A stretch of DNA of 64,000 bases from Comamonas sp. SCN 65-56 (GTDB taxonomy: Bacteria > Pseudomonadota > Gammaproteobacteria > Burkholderiales > Burkholderiaceae_C). The position numbers and the translations under genes were made by a program. The stretch lies in assembly GCF_001724135.1 (NCBI RefSeq), contig NZ_MEDS01000025.1:124001-188000 (forward strand). The letters are read 5' to 3'. Below the pieces are notes generated by a model, which worked only from the letters and a program-made list of their open reading frames with translations, did not search any database and was not told the origin of the DNA. Shown piece after piece: positions 53,674 through 64,000 of the stretch (positions within the stretch are counted from its first letter, which is position 1; the number at the start of each line of letters is the position of its first letter).

Positions 53674-55523
53674 GCCGGCTCCTTCAGCGTGCCGAGGCGG
53701 TCAATCGCCGACTCGATGGCGTTCCAGGCGGCCTGGCCCAGACCGCAGATGGACGCATCCTTCATCACCTGACCGACGTCGCGCAGCAGCGCGATGTCGC
53801 GCTCGTGCTCGCCATCGCCGCGGTGCCTGTGCATGATGCGCAGCAAGGCTTCCTCCTGCCGCACCGTCCCGACGCGACACGGCACGCACTGGCCGCAGGA
53901 TTCGTCGCGAAAGAAGCTGGCGATGCGCAGCAGGATGCCGCTCAAGTCAACGCTGTCGGCAAACGCCAGCACCACGCCGGAGCCCAGCGTCGTCTGGTGT
54001 GCACGCGCGCCTTCAAACGTGAGCGGGATGTGCAGCTCGTCCGCGCGCACGAAGCCGCCGGCGGCGCCGCCGAGCAACACCGCCTGCAGCGTCCGGCCCT
54101 GGGGCAAGCCGCCGGCCAGCGCGATCACCTCGCCCAGCGTGGCGCCAAACGCAACCTCATAAATACCGGGGCGCACCACGTTGCCGGAGACGCAGAACAG
54201 CTTGGGACCGGTGGAATCCTTCGTGCCTATCGTGGCGTACTGCGCGCCACCCAGGCGCAGGATGAGCGGGATGTTGTAGAGCGTTTCAACGTTGTTCACC
54301 ACCGTCGGCTGGCCAAAAAGTCCGTGCTCGAAGGGGAAAGGCGGCTTGGTGCGTGGCTCGCCGCGGTAACCTTCAATCGAATTGAAGATCGCCGTCTCTT
54401 CGCCACAGATGTAGGCGCCCGCGCCGCGGCGGATTTCAAGCTCAAACCCATAACCCGAGCCCAGAATGTCCGTCCCCAGCAAGCCGCGCTCGCGTGCCTT
54501 GATGATGGCGTTGGACAGCATCCGGTACGAGCGCGGGTACTCGCCACGCAGATAGATGTAACCGCGTTCGGCGCCGATGACAAAACCCGCGATCGTCATG
54601 GCTTCAATCAACGCAAACGGATCGCCTTCCAGCAGCACCCTGTCCTTGAACGTGCCAGGTTCGCTTTCGTCTGCGTTGCAGACAAGGTAGCGCGGCGTGG
54701 CGCTCTGTCTGGCCGTGCTTTCCCACTTGACACCCGTCGGAAACGCCGCTCCACCGCGGCCCATGAGGCGCGATGCCTTGACTTCGGCAACGACCTGCCC
54801 GGCTCCCATGGCGAACGCGCGCTGGAGTCCCTCGTATCCGCTGGCCGCGAGATAGTCGTCCAGGCTCTGCGGGTCCACTTGGCCGATGCGCCCAAGCAGC
54901 ATCAACCCTGTCTCGCCGGCTTGCGGCACGGCCACGGAAGGTGGCACCTCGGCGGACAAGGTCTGGGGGCCTTCGTGCAGCGCGCGCGCAATGTCGTCGG
55001 CACTGGCTGCCCCGATCAAGTGCTCGTGCGGTGGATCGCCCGCTTCCACCGCCAGCGCCACCGGCGCGCGCTCGCAGGCGCCAAGGCAGGGGCTGTGCTT
55101 CCAGCCCGAATGGGCTCCCGCGTGGCCCAGACGCTGTTCGAGTGCGCTGCACAATTCCTTGGAACCACGCGCCATGCACGCGATATCGGTGCAGACATGC
55201 GCGATGCGTCTGGGGCGCGGGCTGGTGGAAAACAGCCCGTAGAAGGTTGCAACGCTGTAGACATCCGCCGCCGCCACATGCAGCCGCTTGCCAATGTAGT
55301 TCAGCGCCCCGGGGCTGATCCAGCCTGTGCGGTCGTTCACCGCATGCAAGGCTTCCAGCACCAGATGCCGGCGCGAGCGCTCCTGGCCCGTGTGCGCACG
55401 GCGATGGTCCTGCTCGTCGCGCTCGCCGCCATGCCAGCCACCGTCACCGGGTCCGCCCAGGCGCTGGTCGATGGCCTCACGCTCCTGCGCAAATGGCTCG
55501 GCGTTGGAAAACTTCAGATCCAC
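53670..55523 (-). CDS. fdhB: Formate dehydrogenase beta subunit (NuoE-NuoF fusion, NAD-reducing)
   Basis: A 617-residue flavoprotein. The N-terminal 180 residues form a NuoE-like [2Fe-2S] thioredoxin fold with ligands CTDIAC and SPCLGAC. The NuoF-like part has GRGGAAFPTGVKW (FMN/NADH), GAGAYICGEETAIFNSIEG, and the [4Fe-4S] motif ESCGQCVPCRVGT plus the fourth Cys in ASICGLG. It passes electrons from formate to NAD+. It starts with GTG at 55523, four bases after the alpha-C stop, with AAGGA upstream. The fused NuoE-NuoF arrangement is also seen in some soluble hydrogenases and in FDHs. Confidence 0.93.
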   Translation of the reverse strand: MDLKFSNAEPFAQEREAIDQRLGGPGDGGWHGGERDEQDHRRAHTGQERSRRHLVLEALHAVNDRTGWISPGALNYIGKRLHVAAADVYSVATFYGLFSTSPRPRRIAHVCTDIACMARGSKELCSALEQRLGHAGAHSGWKHSPCLGACERAPVALAVEAGDPPHEHLIGAASADDIARALHEGPQTLSAEVPPSVAVPQAGETGLMLLGRIGQVDPQSLDDYLAASGYEGLQRAFAMGAGQVVAEVKASRLMGRGGAAFPTGVKWESTARQSATPRYLVCNADESEPGTFKDRVLLEGDPFALIEAMTIAGFVIGAERGYIYLRGEYPRSYRMLSNAIIKARERGLLGTDILGSGYGFELEIRRGAGAYICGEETAIFNSIEGYRGEPRTKPPFPFEHGLFGQPTVVNNVETLYNIPLILRLGGAQYATIGTKDSTGPKLFCVSGNVVRPGIYEVAFGATLGEVIALAGGLPQGRTLQAVLLGGAAGGFVRADELHIPLTFEGARAHQTTLGSGVVLAFADSVDLSGILLRIASFFRDESCGQCVPCRVGTVRQEEALLRIMHRHRGDGEHERDIALLRDVGQVMKDASICGLGQAAWNAIESAIDRLGTLKEPA

Positions 55524-55526
55524 GGG

Positions 55527-57524
55527 TCATCCTTCCTGTTGCGCCGTCACCAACTCATTCCTGCCCGGCTCACGGTCAGCCACAGCCTGCGCACGCCAGC
55601 TTGCGGGCCGGGCCTCCTGGGTCTTCTCCACTCTGACCGCCGTAGCCTTGAATTCCGCCGTCTTGGCAATTGGGTCATGGGCCTCGATGGTGAGTGCATT
55701 GACGTCCACGTCATCCGGGAAATTGCAGGCCATGAACAGCAGTCCCGGGCGCAAGCCCGGATCGCAGCGCACCGGCGCCAGCACCGAGCCACGGCGCGAT
55801 GTCACGCGCACCACTTCGTCCTCGGCCATGCCCATGCGGGCCATGTCCTCCGGTGAGATATCCACACAACCGCCAAAACGGATGGGGGAGTTGAAGCCGC
55901 CCGATTGCACGCCCGTGTTGTAGTCCGTGAGTCGCCTGCCCGTCGTCAGGCGCAGCGGATAGTCCTCGTCCAGCTGGTCGACCGGCAAGCGGTGCTCGAT
56001 GATGCCAAACGGTGCCGGGCGCCCGCGCTTGTGCGGGTCGGTCTCCCACAGACGAGCGTGCAGGAACGGTGTTTCCGGCCCCGCCTCGTCGGGGAAGGGC
56101 CATTGCACGCCACCGCGCTCGGCGAGCACCTTCCACGACATGCCATGGTGCGCCGGCGAGAGCGCACGCAATTCATCCCACACCTGTTCACCCGTTTGCA
56201 CCGGCCAGCGATGGCCCATGCGCGCCGCCAGCAGCCGGATGATCTCGATATCGTCCTTCGCCTGCCCTGGCGGCTCCAGGGCCTTGCGCACCAGCTGCAC
56301 GCGCCGCTCGCTGTTGGTGAAGGTGCCATCGCTCTCGCACCACATGGCGGTGGCCGGAAACACCACATCGGCATACGACGCGGTCTTGGTCAGGAAAATG
56401 TCCTGCACCACGAGGTGATCGAGGTTTTCCAGGCGCTTGATCACAGCGGCGGTATTGGCATCGGACTGCGCCGGGTTCTCGCCCACGACATAGAGGCTGG
56501 TGAGATGCCCTTCATCCATTGCATCCATCATCTCCGAGACTGTCAGGCCCTCGCTCGTGGGCAGCGTGACGCCCCACAGGCGCTCGAATTTGGCGCGGTG
56601 CTCGGGGTTGCCGACATCCTGAAAGCCCGGCAGATTCTTCGGGATGGCACCCATGTCACCACCGCCCTGCACATTGTTCTGGCCGCGCACCGGTACCAGA
56701 CCCGCGCCCCAGCGGCCGACCTGGCCGGTGAGCAGCGCGAGATTGCACAGCGCACGCACGTTGTCCGTGCCATTGTGATGCTCGGTGATGCCCAGCGTCC
56801 AGCACAGCTGCGCGCGCTCGGCCTTGGCATAGTCGTGCGCCAGCGCGCGGATCAGTTCGGCGGGTACGCCCGTCTCGCGCGCAGTAACTTCCAGGGTCCA
56901 CGGCTCGCAGGCTGCCACATACTCCTCAAAACCGATCGTGGCGTTGGCCACGAAAGCCTCGTTCACCAGGCCGGCATGGATGATCTCGCGGCCCACGCCG
57001 TAGGCGAGCGCGATGTCGGTGCCGACATCCAGCCCCAGCCAGTTGTCCGCCCATTCCGCCGTCTTGGAGCGGCGCGGATCGACCACATAGACCTTGGCAC
57101 CCTTGTGGATGCCCTTGAGAGCATGGTGGAAGAAGATCGGGTGCGCCTCCCGGGCGTTGGAGCCCCAGAAGACGATCAGATCCGCGTCCTCGATCTCCCG
57201 ATAGGAAGAGGTACCGCCCCCCGCACCAAATACCGTCACCAGACCGGCGACGCTGGGTGCGTGTCACGTTCGATTGCAGGAATCGATGTTGTTGCTGCCC
57301 ATCACCGCGCGGGCAAATTTCTGCGCGATGAAATTGAGCTCGTTGGTCGCGCGCGAGCACGAGAACATTCCGAACGCATCGGCGCCGTGGGCTTCGCGGT
57401 TGCGCCTGAAACCCTCTGCCGCGCGATCCAGCGCCTCCTCCCAGGTGGCGGGACGCAGAACGCCGCCATCGCGCACCAGCGGCTCGGTCAAACGGGTATA
57501 GGGTTGGTGAGCGGTTTTGGACAC
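55527..57524 (-). CDS. fdhA: Selenocysteine-containing formate dehydrogenase catalytic subunit (Mo domain; UGA at codon 87)
   Basis: The frame spans 666 codons with a single in-frame TGA at 57264-57266. Around it the protein reads NNIDSCNRT-Sec-HAPSVAGL, matching the ARV-Sec-HGPSVAGL context of E. coli FdhF, so the codon encodes selenocysteine 87. A SECIS hairpin lies directly downstream (57234-57252). The part after Sec has SNAREAHPIFFHHA, CWTLGITEHHNGTDNVRA, GQNNVQGGGDMG, and the MGD-binding C-terminal domain (TTGRRLTDYNTGVQSGGFN). The N-terminal [4Fe-4S] domain is absent; it is carried by the gene at 52705. The start is GTG 57524 with GGAGG six bases upstream. An alternative, a stop-disrupted pseudogene, is unlikely given the conserved context and SECIS. 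Confidence 0.93.
57234..57252 (-). promoter_or_regulatory. Bacterial SECIS element of fdhA
   Basis: On the minus strand CGTCGCC (57252-57246) pairs with GGTGACG (57240-57234), with loop GGTCT. The GGUCU loop is the SelB-recognised loop of the E. coli fdhF SECIS. The helix begins 11 nt after the UGA, as in that gene. Confidence 0.88.
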
Positions 57525-57555
57525 GGTTTGCCTCCAGAGTGCCTCGGTATGGGTT

Positions 57556-57578
57556 TGGTACAAATATACCAGTTGTAC
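57556..57578. promoter_or_regulatory. Overlapping inverted repeats upstream of the formate dehydrogenase operon
   Basis: TGGTA (57556-57560) and TACCA (57567-57571) form one inverted repeat; GTACAA (57558-57563) and TTGTAC (57573-57578) form another with a 9-bp spacer. They lie 32-54 bp before the GTG start, over a TATATT that could be a -10 box. Likely a repressor or activator site. Confidence 0.45.
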
Positions 57579-57650
57579 ATCATGTGCAGCCGGAGCCCTG
57601 AACCAGTCATTCGCATGCGCTCGGCCGACTGCCCCGACACACGCCATTTT

Positions 57651-59252
57651 CTACGCCGAAAGCGCGTAGCGTGCAAGCAACTGCTCAAAGACCTGCAATT
57701 GCGGATCCCGCACCAGCTCTTCACGCAGCACCTGGGCCACGGCGGGGGCGGCGCGCGCGGCCACCGAGGTATCCAGGAAAAGCCAACGCGAGCGCCGCGC
57801 AAGCACATCTTCCACCGTGCGCGCGTACTCGAAGCGCGCGGCAAAGCGCACCATGGCCTCGGTGAGGCCGGGGGCCAGCTCACGCGCATTGCCCTGCAAT
57901 GCCTGCACCGCAGCCGCCTCGGTGCCATACAGGTGCAGGCCGGGGGCATCGCACAGGCGGTGGGGCACCGGTGTGCGGGGCGCACCGACGAGCGGCAGGT
58001 CGCGCGTCACGCCGGCGGCGCGGCGCTGCAGCAAGCCACTGCCCATGCATTTTTCCAGCACATCCTCGGCCATCGCGCGGTAAGTCGTCCACTTGCCCCC
58101 GGTGACAGTGACCAGGCCACTCTTTTCCACCCAGACATGGTGCTCTCGACTCACGCTGCGCGTTTGCACGCCCACAGCCTGCGGGCGCACCAGCGGGCGC
58201 AACCCCGCCCAGCAGCTGCGCACGTCCGCGGGCTGCGGCGCGTGGCGCAGGTACTTGGCGGATTCACGCAGCAAAAAGGCCACCTCCTGCGGCAGCGCAC
58301 GCGGCTCGATCTCGGCCTGCGGGCGTTCGGTATCGGTCGTGCCCACCAGTACCTTGCCCAGCCAGGGCACGGCAAACAGCACCCGGCCATCGGCCGTTTT
58401 GGGCACCAGCAAGGCATGGTCGGCCGGCAGGAATTCGCGATCCAGCACCAGATGCACGCCCTGGCTGGGCACCACCAGCGGGGCGTGCGATGCACCTGTG
58501 GAGCGTGCATCCATGGCGCGCACCTCATCCACCCATACGCCGGTGGCGTTGACAGTGGCACGCGCACGAACGGTAAAGGTGCGCCCGCTTTCCGCGTCTT
58601 CGCAGGTGAGCGCCTGCACCCGGCCGCCCTCGTGCTGCAAGGCACGCACCGGGCAGTAGTTGATGAGCAGCGCACCCTTGCTCGCGGCCGTGCGCGCCAG
58701 CGCAAGGGCCAGGCGCGCGTCGTCAAACTGCCCGTCCCAATACCGGACGCCACCGCGCAAGCCCTCGGCGCGGATGCCTGGAAGCGCCTGCAGCACCGCC
58801 ATGCGCGAGAGGAACTCGGTACCGCCCAGGCCGGCGCTGCCGGCCAGCAAGTCATAAGCCTTGAGACCCGCGCCATAGAACGGCGCCTCCCACAGGTGGT
58901 AGGTGGGCATGACAAAGGCCAGCGGCTGCGCCAGATGCGGTGCGTTGTGCAGCAGCGTGGTGCGTTCGTGCAGCGCCTCGCGCACCAGGTGGATATTGCC
59001 CTGCGCCAGGTAGCGCACGCCGCCGTGCGCGAGCTTGGTGGCACGCGAGGAGGTGCCTTTGGCGAAGTCGTGCGCCTCCAGCAGCACGACGGAAAAACCG
59101 CGTGCCGCGGCGTCCAGCGCCACACCCAGGCCGGTCGCGCCGCCGCCGATCACCGCCAGATCCCAGGTGCGCGCATCGGCAAGCCGCTCGAGCAACTGCG
59201 CCCGATCGGTGCTGATCGGTGCTGCATCCATCCCCTTGCCTGAAAACTGCAT
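57651..59252 (-). CDS. glpD: Aerobic glycerol-3-phosphate dehydrogenase
   Basis: A 533-residue FAD enzyme that oxidises glycerol 3-phosphate to DHAP at the membrane and reduces quinone. The FAD motif is [19 protein letters not shown], followed by [28 protein letters not shown] and [19 protein letters not shown] are typical. Two starts are possible: ATG 59252 (with AGGG nine bases upstream) or ATG 59231. It diverges from glpK with only 26 bp between starts, giving a glycerol-use pair. Confidence 0.94.
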   Translation of the reverse strand: MQFSGKGMDAAPISTDRAQLLERLADARTWDLAVIGGGATGLGVALDAAARGFSVVLLEAHDFAKGTSSRATKLAHGGVRYLAQGNIHLVREALHERTTLLHNAPHLAQPLAFVMPTYHLWEAPFYGAGLKAYDLLAGSAGLGGTEFLSRMAVLQALPGIRAEGLRGGVRYWDGQFDDARLALALARTAASKGALLINYCPVRALQHEGGRVQALTCEDAESGRTFTVRARATVNATGVWVDEVRAMDARSTGASHAPLVVPSQGVHLVLDREFLPADHALLVPKTADGRVLFAVPWLGKVLVGTTDTERPQAEIEPRALPQEVAFLLRESAKYLRHAPQPADVRSCWAGLRPLVRPQAVGVQTRSVSREHHVWVEKSGLVTVTGGKWTTYRAMAEDVLEKCMGSGLLQRRAAGVTRDLPLVGAPRTPVPHRLCDAPGLHLYGTEAAAVQALQGNARELAPGLTEAMVRFAARFEYARTVEDVLARRSRWLFLDTSVAARAAPAVAQVLREELVRDPQLQVFEQLLARYALSA

Positions 59253-59278
59253 CTGCGCTTGCCCTATGCTTGCATGCC

Positions 59279-60784
<1,506 letters not shown>

Positions 60785-60846
60785 ACCAAATCAGGCTTTA
60801 GCGCACGCCAGACAGACGCGGACAGCTATCATTTCAAGGAAAAACC

Positions 60847-61683
60847 ATGACCACAGGCACCCACAGCCCTTTGATCGCCTTCATCGGCGGCGGCAACATG
60901 GCCGGCGCCCTGCTCGGCGGGTTGGTGCAGCAGGGCGTGAGCCCGGAGCAACTCACCGTCATCGAACCCTTCGACGCTGCGCGCACCGCGCTGCAAACGC
61001 GCTTTGGCATCCGCGCGCTGACCGATGCGGTCGCAGCTGCGCCCACGCTGGCGCATGCCGACCTGGTGATCTGGGCCGTCAAGCCGCAAGTGTTTCGTGA
61101 AGCTGCCGAGCCGGTGGCGCCGCATGTGCGCTCCGCGCTGCACCTGAGCGTGGCGGCTGGCATCGCCACCGACAGCATCGCGCGCTGGCTGGGCACGGGG
61201 CGCATCGTGCGCGCCATGCCCAACATGCCGGCGCTGATCGGCCAAGGCATCAGCGGTTTGTTTGCGCGCGCCGAAGTCAGCAGCACCGACCAGGCGCAGG
61301 TCGAGCGCGTGATGGGCACCACGGGCGAGTTTCTGTGGTTGGCGGACGAAGCCCGGCTCGATGCCGTCACCGCGCTCTCGGGCTCGGGCCCGGCCTATGT
61401 GTTCTTCTTTCTCGAAGCCATGACCCAGGCCGGTCAGGAGATGGGGCTGAGCGCCGAGCAATCGCAGCGCCTGACGCTGGCGACCTTTCGCGGTGCAACC
61501 GAGCTGGCCCTGCGCTCCGATGAGCCGCCGGCCACGCTGCGCCAGCGCGTGACGAGCAAGGGCGGCACCACGCACGCCGCCATCACGTCGATGCAGCAGG
61601 CGCACGTACCTGAGCACTTCATCGCCGCCATGAAGGCCGCCGAGCAACGGGCGCGCGAGCTGGCGGCGGAGTTCGGCGCCTGA
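60847..61683 (+). CDS. proC: Pyrroline-5-carboxylate reductase
   Basis: A 278-residue last enzyme of proline synthesis, reducing P5C with NAD(P)H. The Rossmann motif is IAFIGGGNMAGALLGGL. VIWAVKPQVFREA and MPNMPALIGQGISGLF follow, and the C-terminal signature is ALSGSGPAYVFFFLEAM. AAGGA precedes the start by seven bases. The stop adjoins the convergent ubiA stop. Confidence 0.97.
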   Translation: MTTGTHSPLIAFIGGGNMAGALLGGLVQQGVSPEQLTVIEPFDAARTALQTRFGIRALTDAVAAAPTLAHADLVIWAVKPQVFREAAEPVAPHVRSALHLSVAAGIATDSIARWLGTGRIVRAMPNMPALIGQGISGLFARAEVSSTDQAQVERVMGTTGEFLWLADEARLDAVTALSGSGPAYVFFFLEAMTQAGQEMGLSAEQSQRLTLATFRGATELALRSDEPPATLRQRVTSKGGTTHAAITSMQQAHVPEHFIAAMKAAEQRARELAAEFGA

Positions 61684-62571
61684 TCAGCGCAGCGCGAGCG
61701 AAAGCGCGATCCCGGCAAACACCGTCGCGCCAAGCCAGTGGTTCTGGCTGAAGGCGACAAAGCAGCCTTCGCGCGTGCGCTCCCTGATCAGCGTGTAATG
61801 CCACAGCGCCTGCGCCGCAGCCGCCGCAAACGCTATGTAAAGAAGAGCTGAAGGCGCTTGGCTGGCGGCGAAAAACAGCCAAATTGCCAGATAGCACAGG
61901 TAAAACAGCATGACACCCGCCACATCCCAACGCCCCAGCGTGATGGCCGAGGTTTTCATGCCGATCTTCAAATCATCGTCGCGGTCCACCATCGCGTATT
62001 CGGTATCGTAGGCCAGCACCCAGAACAGATTGCCCGCCAGCAGCAGCCAGCCCTGCAGCGGCACCCGCCCCTGCACCGCCGCAAACGCCATCGGAATGCC
62101 AAAGCTGAACGCCACGCCCAGCACCGCCTGCGGCATGGAGACATGGCGTTTGGCATAGGGGTAGGCAATGGCAATCGCCAGCGCCGGAAACGACAGCGCA
62201 ATCGCCGTGGCGTTGGTCGTGAGCACCAGCAAAAAGGCAATGAAGGCCAGCGCCGCGCCGACACCGAGCGCCTCGCGCACGCCGAGCTCACCCGTGGTCA
62301 CCGGGCGTCGCGCGGTGCGCTTCACATGCCGGTCAAACTCGCGGTCAGCCACATCGTTGACGCAGCAGCCCGCCGAGCGCATGAGGATGGTGCCGGCAAC
62401 AAACACCCCCAGCAGATGCCAGCCCGGAAAGCCGTCGGCCGCGAGCCACAGCGCCGAGAGCGTGGGCCAGAGCAGTACCAGCCAGCCGGCCGGCCGGTTG
62501 AAGCGGATGAGATCCAGATAAAGCGCAAGCCGGGTGCGCCGCGGCGGGGCTGCAAGAGTGGAATCCGTCAT
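61684..62571 (-). CDS. ubiA: 4-hydroxybenzoate polyprenyltransferase
   Basis: A 295-residue inner-membrane prenyltransferase of ubiquinone synthesis with about eight helices. The first Asp-rich motif is [15 protein letters not shown] and the second [16 protein letters not shown]; both bind Mg-diphosphate. RPVTTGEL is a family element. It lies between dps and proC and converges on proC. Confidence 0.96.
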   Translation of the reverse strand: MTDSTLAAPPRRTRLALYLDLIRFNRPAGWLVLLWPTLSALWLAADGFPGWHLLGVFVAGTILMRSAGCCVNDVADREFDRHVKRTARRPVTTGELGVREALGVGAALAFIAFLLVLTTNATAIALSFPALAIAIAYPYAKRHVSMPQAVLGVAFSFGIPMAFAAVQGRVPLQGWLLLAGNLFWVLAYDTEYAMVDRDDDLKIGMKTSAITLGRWDVAGVMLFYLCYLAIWLFFAASQAPSALLYIAFAAAAAQALWHYTLIRERTREGCFVAFSQNHWLGATVFAGIALSLALR

Positions 62572-62590
62572 GCGCCGATTGTCGCGCCAT

Positions 62591-62613
62591 TAAAATGCCC
62601 GCTGGTAGCGGGC
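62591..62613 (-). terminator. Rho-independent terminator after dps
   Basis: GCCCGC and GCGGGC (62597-62613) form a 6-bp stem with a 5-nt loop; the minus strand continues ATTTTAAT. Confidence 0.7.
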
Positions 62614-62635
62614 AGGTGCGGCAGGAGCAGGAACG

Positions 62636-63142
62636 TCAGTCTTCGAGCAGCGAGCGCAGCATCCACGCGGTCTGCTCGTGCACCGTGAGGCGCTGGGTCA
62701 GCAAATCGGCGGTGGGCTCATCGCCCGCCTTTTGCACCGCCGCAAACAATCCGCGCGCGGTACGCGCCACGGCTTCGTGGCCCTGCACCAGGATGCGCAC
62801 CATCTCCAGCGCCTTGGGCGGCTCGGCCGGGGCGTCCGCCACGCTGGCGAGCTTGCCGTAGGCCGCGTAAGAGCCCGGCGCCACGTGGCCGAGCGAGCGG
62901 ATGCGCTCGGCAATCGGATCCACGGCATTCCACAGCTCGGTGTACTGCGCCATGAACATGGTGTGCAGCGTATTGAACATCGGCCCCGTCACGTTCCAGT
63001 GGAAGTTGTGCGTGGTGAGGTAGAGCGTGTAGGTATCGGCCAGCAGGCGCGAGAGCCCCTGGGCGACGGCAGCGCGGTCTTTCTCGCTGATGCCGATGTT
63101 GATGGCGATGCCGCTGGATGCGGCTTTGCTGGTCTTGGCCAT
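62636..63142 (-). CDS. dps: Dps-family DNA-protecting ferritin-like protein
   Basis: A 168-residue mini-ferritin that forms a dodecamer, oxidises Fe(II) with H2O2 and protects DNA. The ferroxidase site is visible in [13 protein letters not shown] and the D/E residues of [11 protein letters not shown]. The Lys-containing N-terminus ([11 protein letters not shown]) may bind DNA. The ATG at 63142 is preferred over upstream frames. It lies downstream of oxyR on the same strand; a TATAGT at 63194-63199 on the minus strand is a candidate -10. OxyR control is likely from known biology. Confidence 0.94.
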   Translation of the reverse strand: MAKTSKAASSGIAINIGISEKDRAAVAQGLSRLLADTYTLYLTTHNFHWNVTGPMFNTLHTMFMAQYTELWNAVDPIAERIRSLGHVAPGSYAAYGKLASVADAPAEPPKALEMVRILVQGHEAVARTARGLFAAVQKAGDEPTADLLTQRLTVHEQTAWMLRSLLED

Positions 63143-63288
63143 GGCAATTCCTTTCTGTTGGGCAGCCCCGCATTGTGCGGAGACCATTGCAAAACTATAG
63201 CTGCCAGCGCTTGTTTTGTCTGCGTTTTGGCGATGAATTGCGCCAATGCCGGAGATAGCCTGCGACAATGCAAGCGAGCGCCCGGGTA

Positions 63289-64000
63289 CTACCCGCCCAG
63301 CATCTGCACCCCTTGCAGATCGCAGGCATGCACCGCATTGCGCAGCGCGGCGATGGCCTCGTAGCGCGTGAAGCTGCGCCGCCAGGCCAGCACCACGCGC
63401 CGGCTCGGCGGCGCCGCGCCGTTGTCTTCGACGATGGGCAGATAGCGGATGAAGGGCTCATCCGAGCGGCGCCGGCGCACCACGGAAAGCGCATCATCAG
63501 GCACCGCCAGGCGCGGCACCAGGGTCACGCCCATGCCGGCCGAGACCATGTGCTTGATGGTCTCCAGCGACGAGCCCTCGAACGTGCGGCGTATGCCTTC
63601 GGCGTTGGTCGCATAGCGCGCAAACTCCGGGCAGACTTCGAGCACATGGTCGCGAAAGCAATGGCCGGTGCCCAGCAGCAGCATGGTCTCGTTCTTGAGC
63701 TCCAGCGCCGAGACCGACTCCCGCTCGGCCAGTGGATGACTGGACGGCACGGCGGCCAGGAACGGTTCGTCGTACAGCGGCGCAATCGCCAGCCCGGCAT
63801 CGGGAAACGGCTCGGCAAGAATGGCGCAGTCAATCTCGCCGGTGCGCAGCATCTCCAGCAGCTTGACGGTGAAGTTCTCCTGCAGCATCAGGGGCATCTG
63901 CGGGGTGCGCTTGAGCGATTGGCGCACCAGCTCGGGCAGCAGGTAGGGGCCGACGGTGTAGATGATGCCGAGCGTGAGCGCGCCGGCCAGCGGGTCCTTG
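63289..64000 (-). CDS. oxyR: LysR-family regulator OxyR (partial, N-terminus outside window)
   Basis: The visible C-terminal 236 codons cover the effector domain: [34 protein letters not shown] and the redox loop [16 protein letters not shown]. The two Cys of that loop match the disulfide pair of OxyR that senses H2O2. [20 protein letters not shown] is also typical. The helix-turn-helix part lies beyond the right edge. It precedes dps, a known OxyR target. Confidence 0.92.
   Translation of the reverse strand, partial: KDPLAGALTLGIIYTVGPYLLPELVRQSLKRTPQMPLMLQENFTVKLLEMLRTGEIDCAILAEPFPDAGLAIAPLYDEPFLAAVPSSHPLAERESVSALELKNETMLLLGTGHCFRDHVLEVCPEFARYATNAEGIRRTFEGSSLETIKHMVSAGMGVTLVPRLAVPDDALSVVRRRRSDEPFIRYLPIVEDNGAAPPSRRVVLAWRRSFTRYEAIAALRNAVHACDLQGVQMLGG

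Noticed and set aside
55527-57239. Formate dehydrogenase beginning at 57239 as a 570-residue protein
   Set aside because: That start lies just after the Sec UGA and would remove the active-site region. The upstream frame continues the same protein across the UGA to GTG 57524.
57264-57647. Separate short gene ending at the UGA
   Set aside because: Its C-terminal part is the FDH N-terminus, ending in NNIDSCNRT before Sec. The residues before GTG 57524 are not homologous to anything recognised.
53805-59243. Very long plus-strand open frames (683 and 1112 codons) opposite the FDH and glpD genes
   Set aside because: Their translations are rich in Arg, His, Gln and Ala with no motifs. They are shadows of the minus-strand genes fdhB, fdhA and glpD.

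Overview
The window is a high-GC bacterial chromosome segment. Gene content and protein style point to a betaproteobacterium of the order Burkholderiales, most likely Comamonadaceae: a glcC-glcDEF set, tandem folB genes beside ttcA, an OxyR-Dps pair and an spc-alpha ribosomal block that lacks infA. The genus cannot be named from the sequence alone.

Layout. 1-7.4 kb: a partial soluble lytic transglycosylase, 5-formyl-THF cyclo-ligase, an MFS exporter, ArsH, a glutathione S-transferase, an RHH-antitoxin/ParE-toxin pair with a palindromic operator, and cca. 7.4-12.2 kb: a FadR-family regulator and glycolate oxidase glcDEF, with two mirror-image TGGT-N3-ACCA operators. 12.2-20.3 kb: a catabolic district with a membrane fatty-acid hydroxylase-type protein, iron-dependent ADH plus alpha/beta hydrolase, a GntR/FCD regulator, an MFS importer, and an operon of CoA-transferase, thiol dioxygenase and enoyl-CoA hydratase-like protein. 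Two of these genes share a near-identical AT-rich palindrome. 20.3-25.7 kb: trxC, a diguanylate cyclase, a DUF2905 protein, a MidA-type methyltransferase, a FolM-like reductase, two folB paralogs and ttcA.

25.7-41.4 kb: a complete type I-E CRISPR-Cas system (cas3, casABCDE, cas1, cas2) with a HepT/MntA toxin-antitoxin pair inserted antisense between cas3 and casA. A very long array follows: 83 repeats and 82 spacers, with an exact 61-bp period. Its last repeat is fused to a truncated mobile-element gene, next to an integrase fragment and the initiator tRNA gene. The system therefore looks like it sits in the eroded remains of an integrated element.

41.5-50.6 kb: initiator tRNA and the spc-alpha operon (rplN to rplQ, with secY and rpoA), driven by a clear sigma70-type promoter. 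50.7-57.5 kb: a selenium module. tRNA-Sec (selC) and SelB face a three-gene NAD-dependent formate dehydrogenase operon. The catalytic gene has an in-frame UGA in the Sec context, followed by a bacterial SECIS hairpin with a GGUCU loop. The alpha subunit is split: the half with the Fe-S domains, including the [4Fe-4S] domain normally fused to the Mo domain, is a separate gene at the end of the operon. I regard this split selenoprotein FDH as the most interesting system here.

57.6-64 kb: divergent glpD/glpK, proC, ubiA, dps and a partial oxyR.
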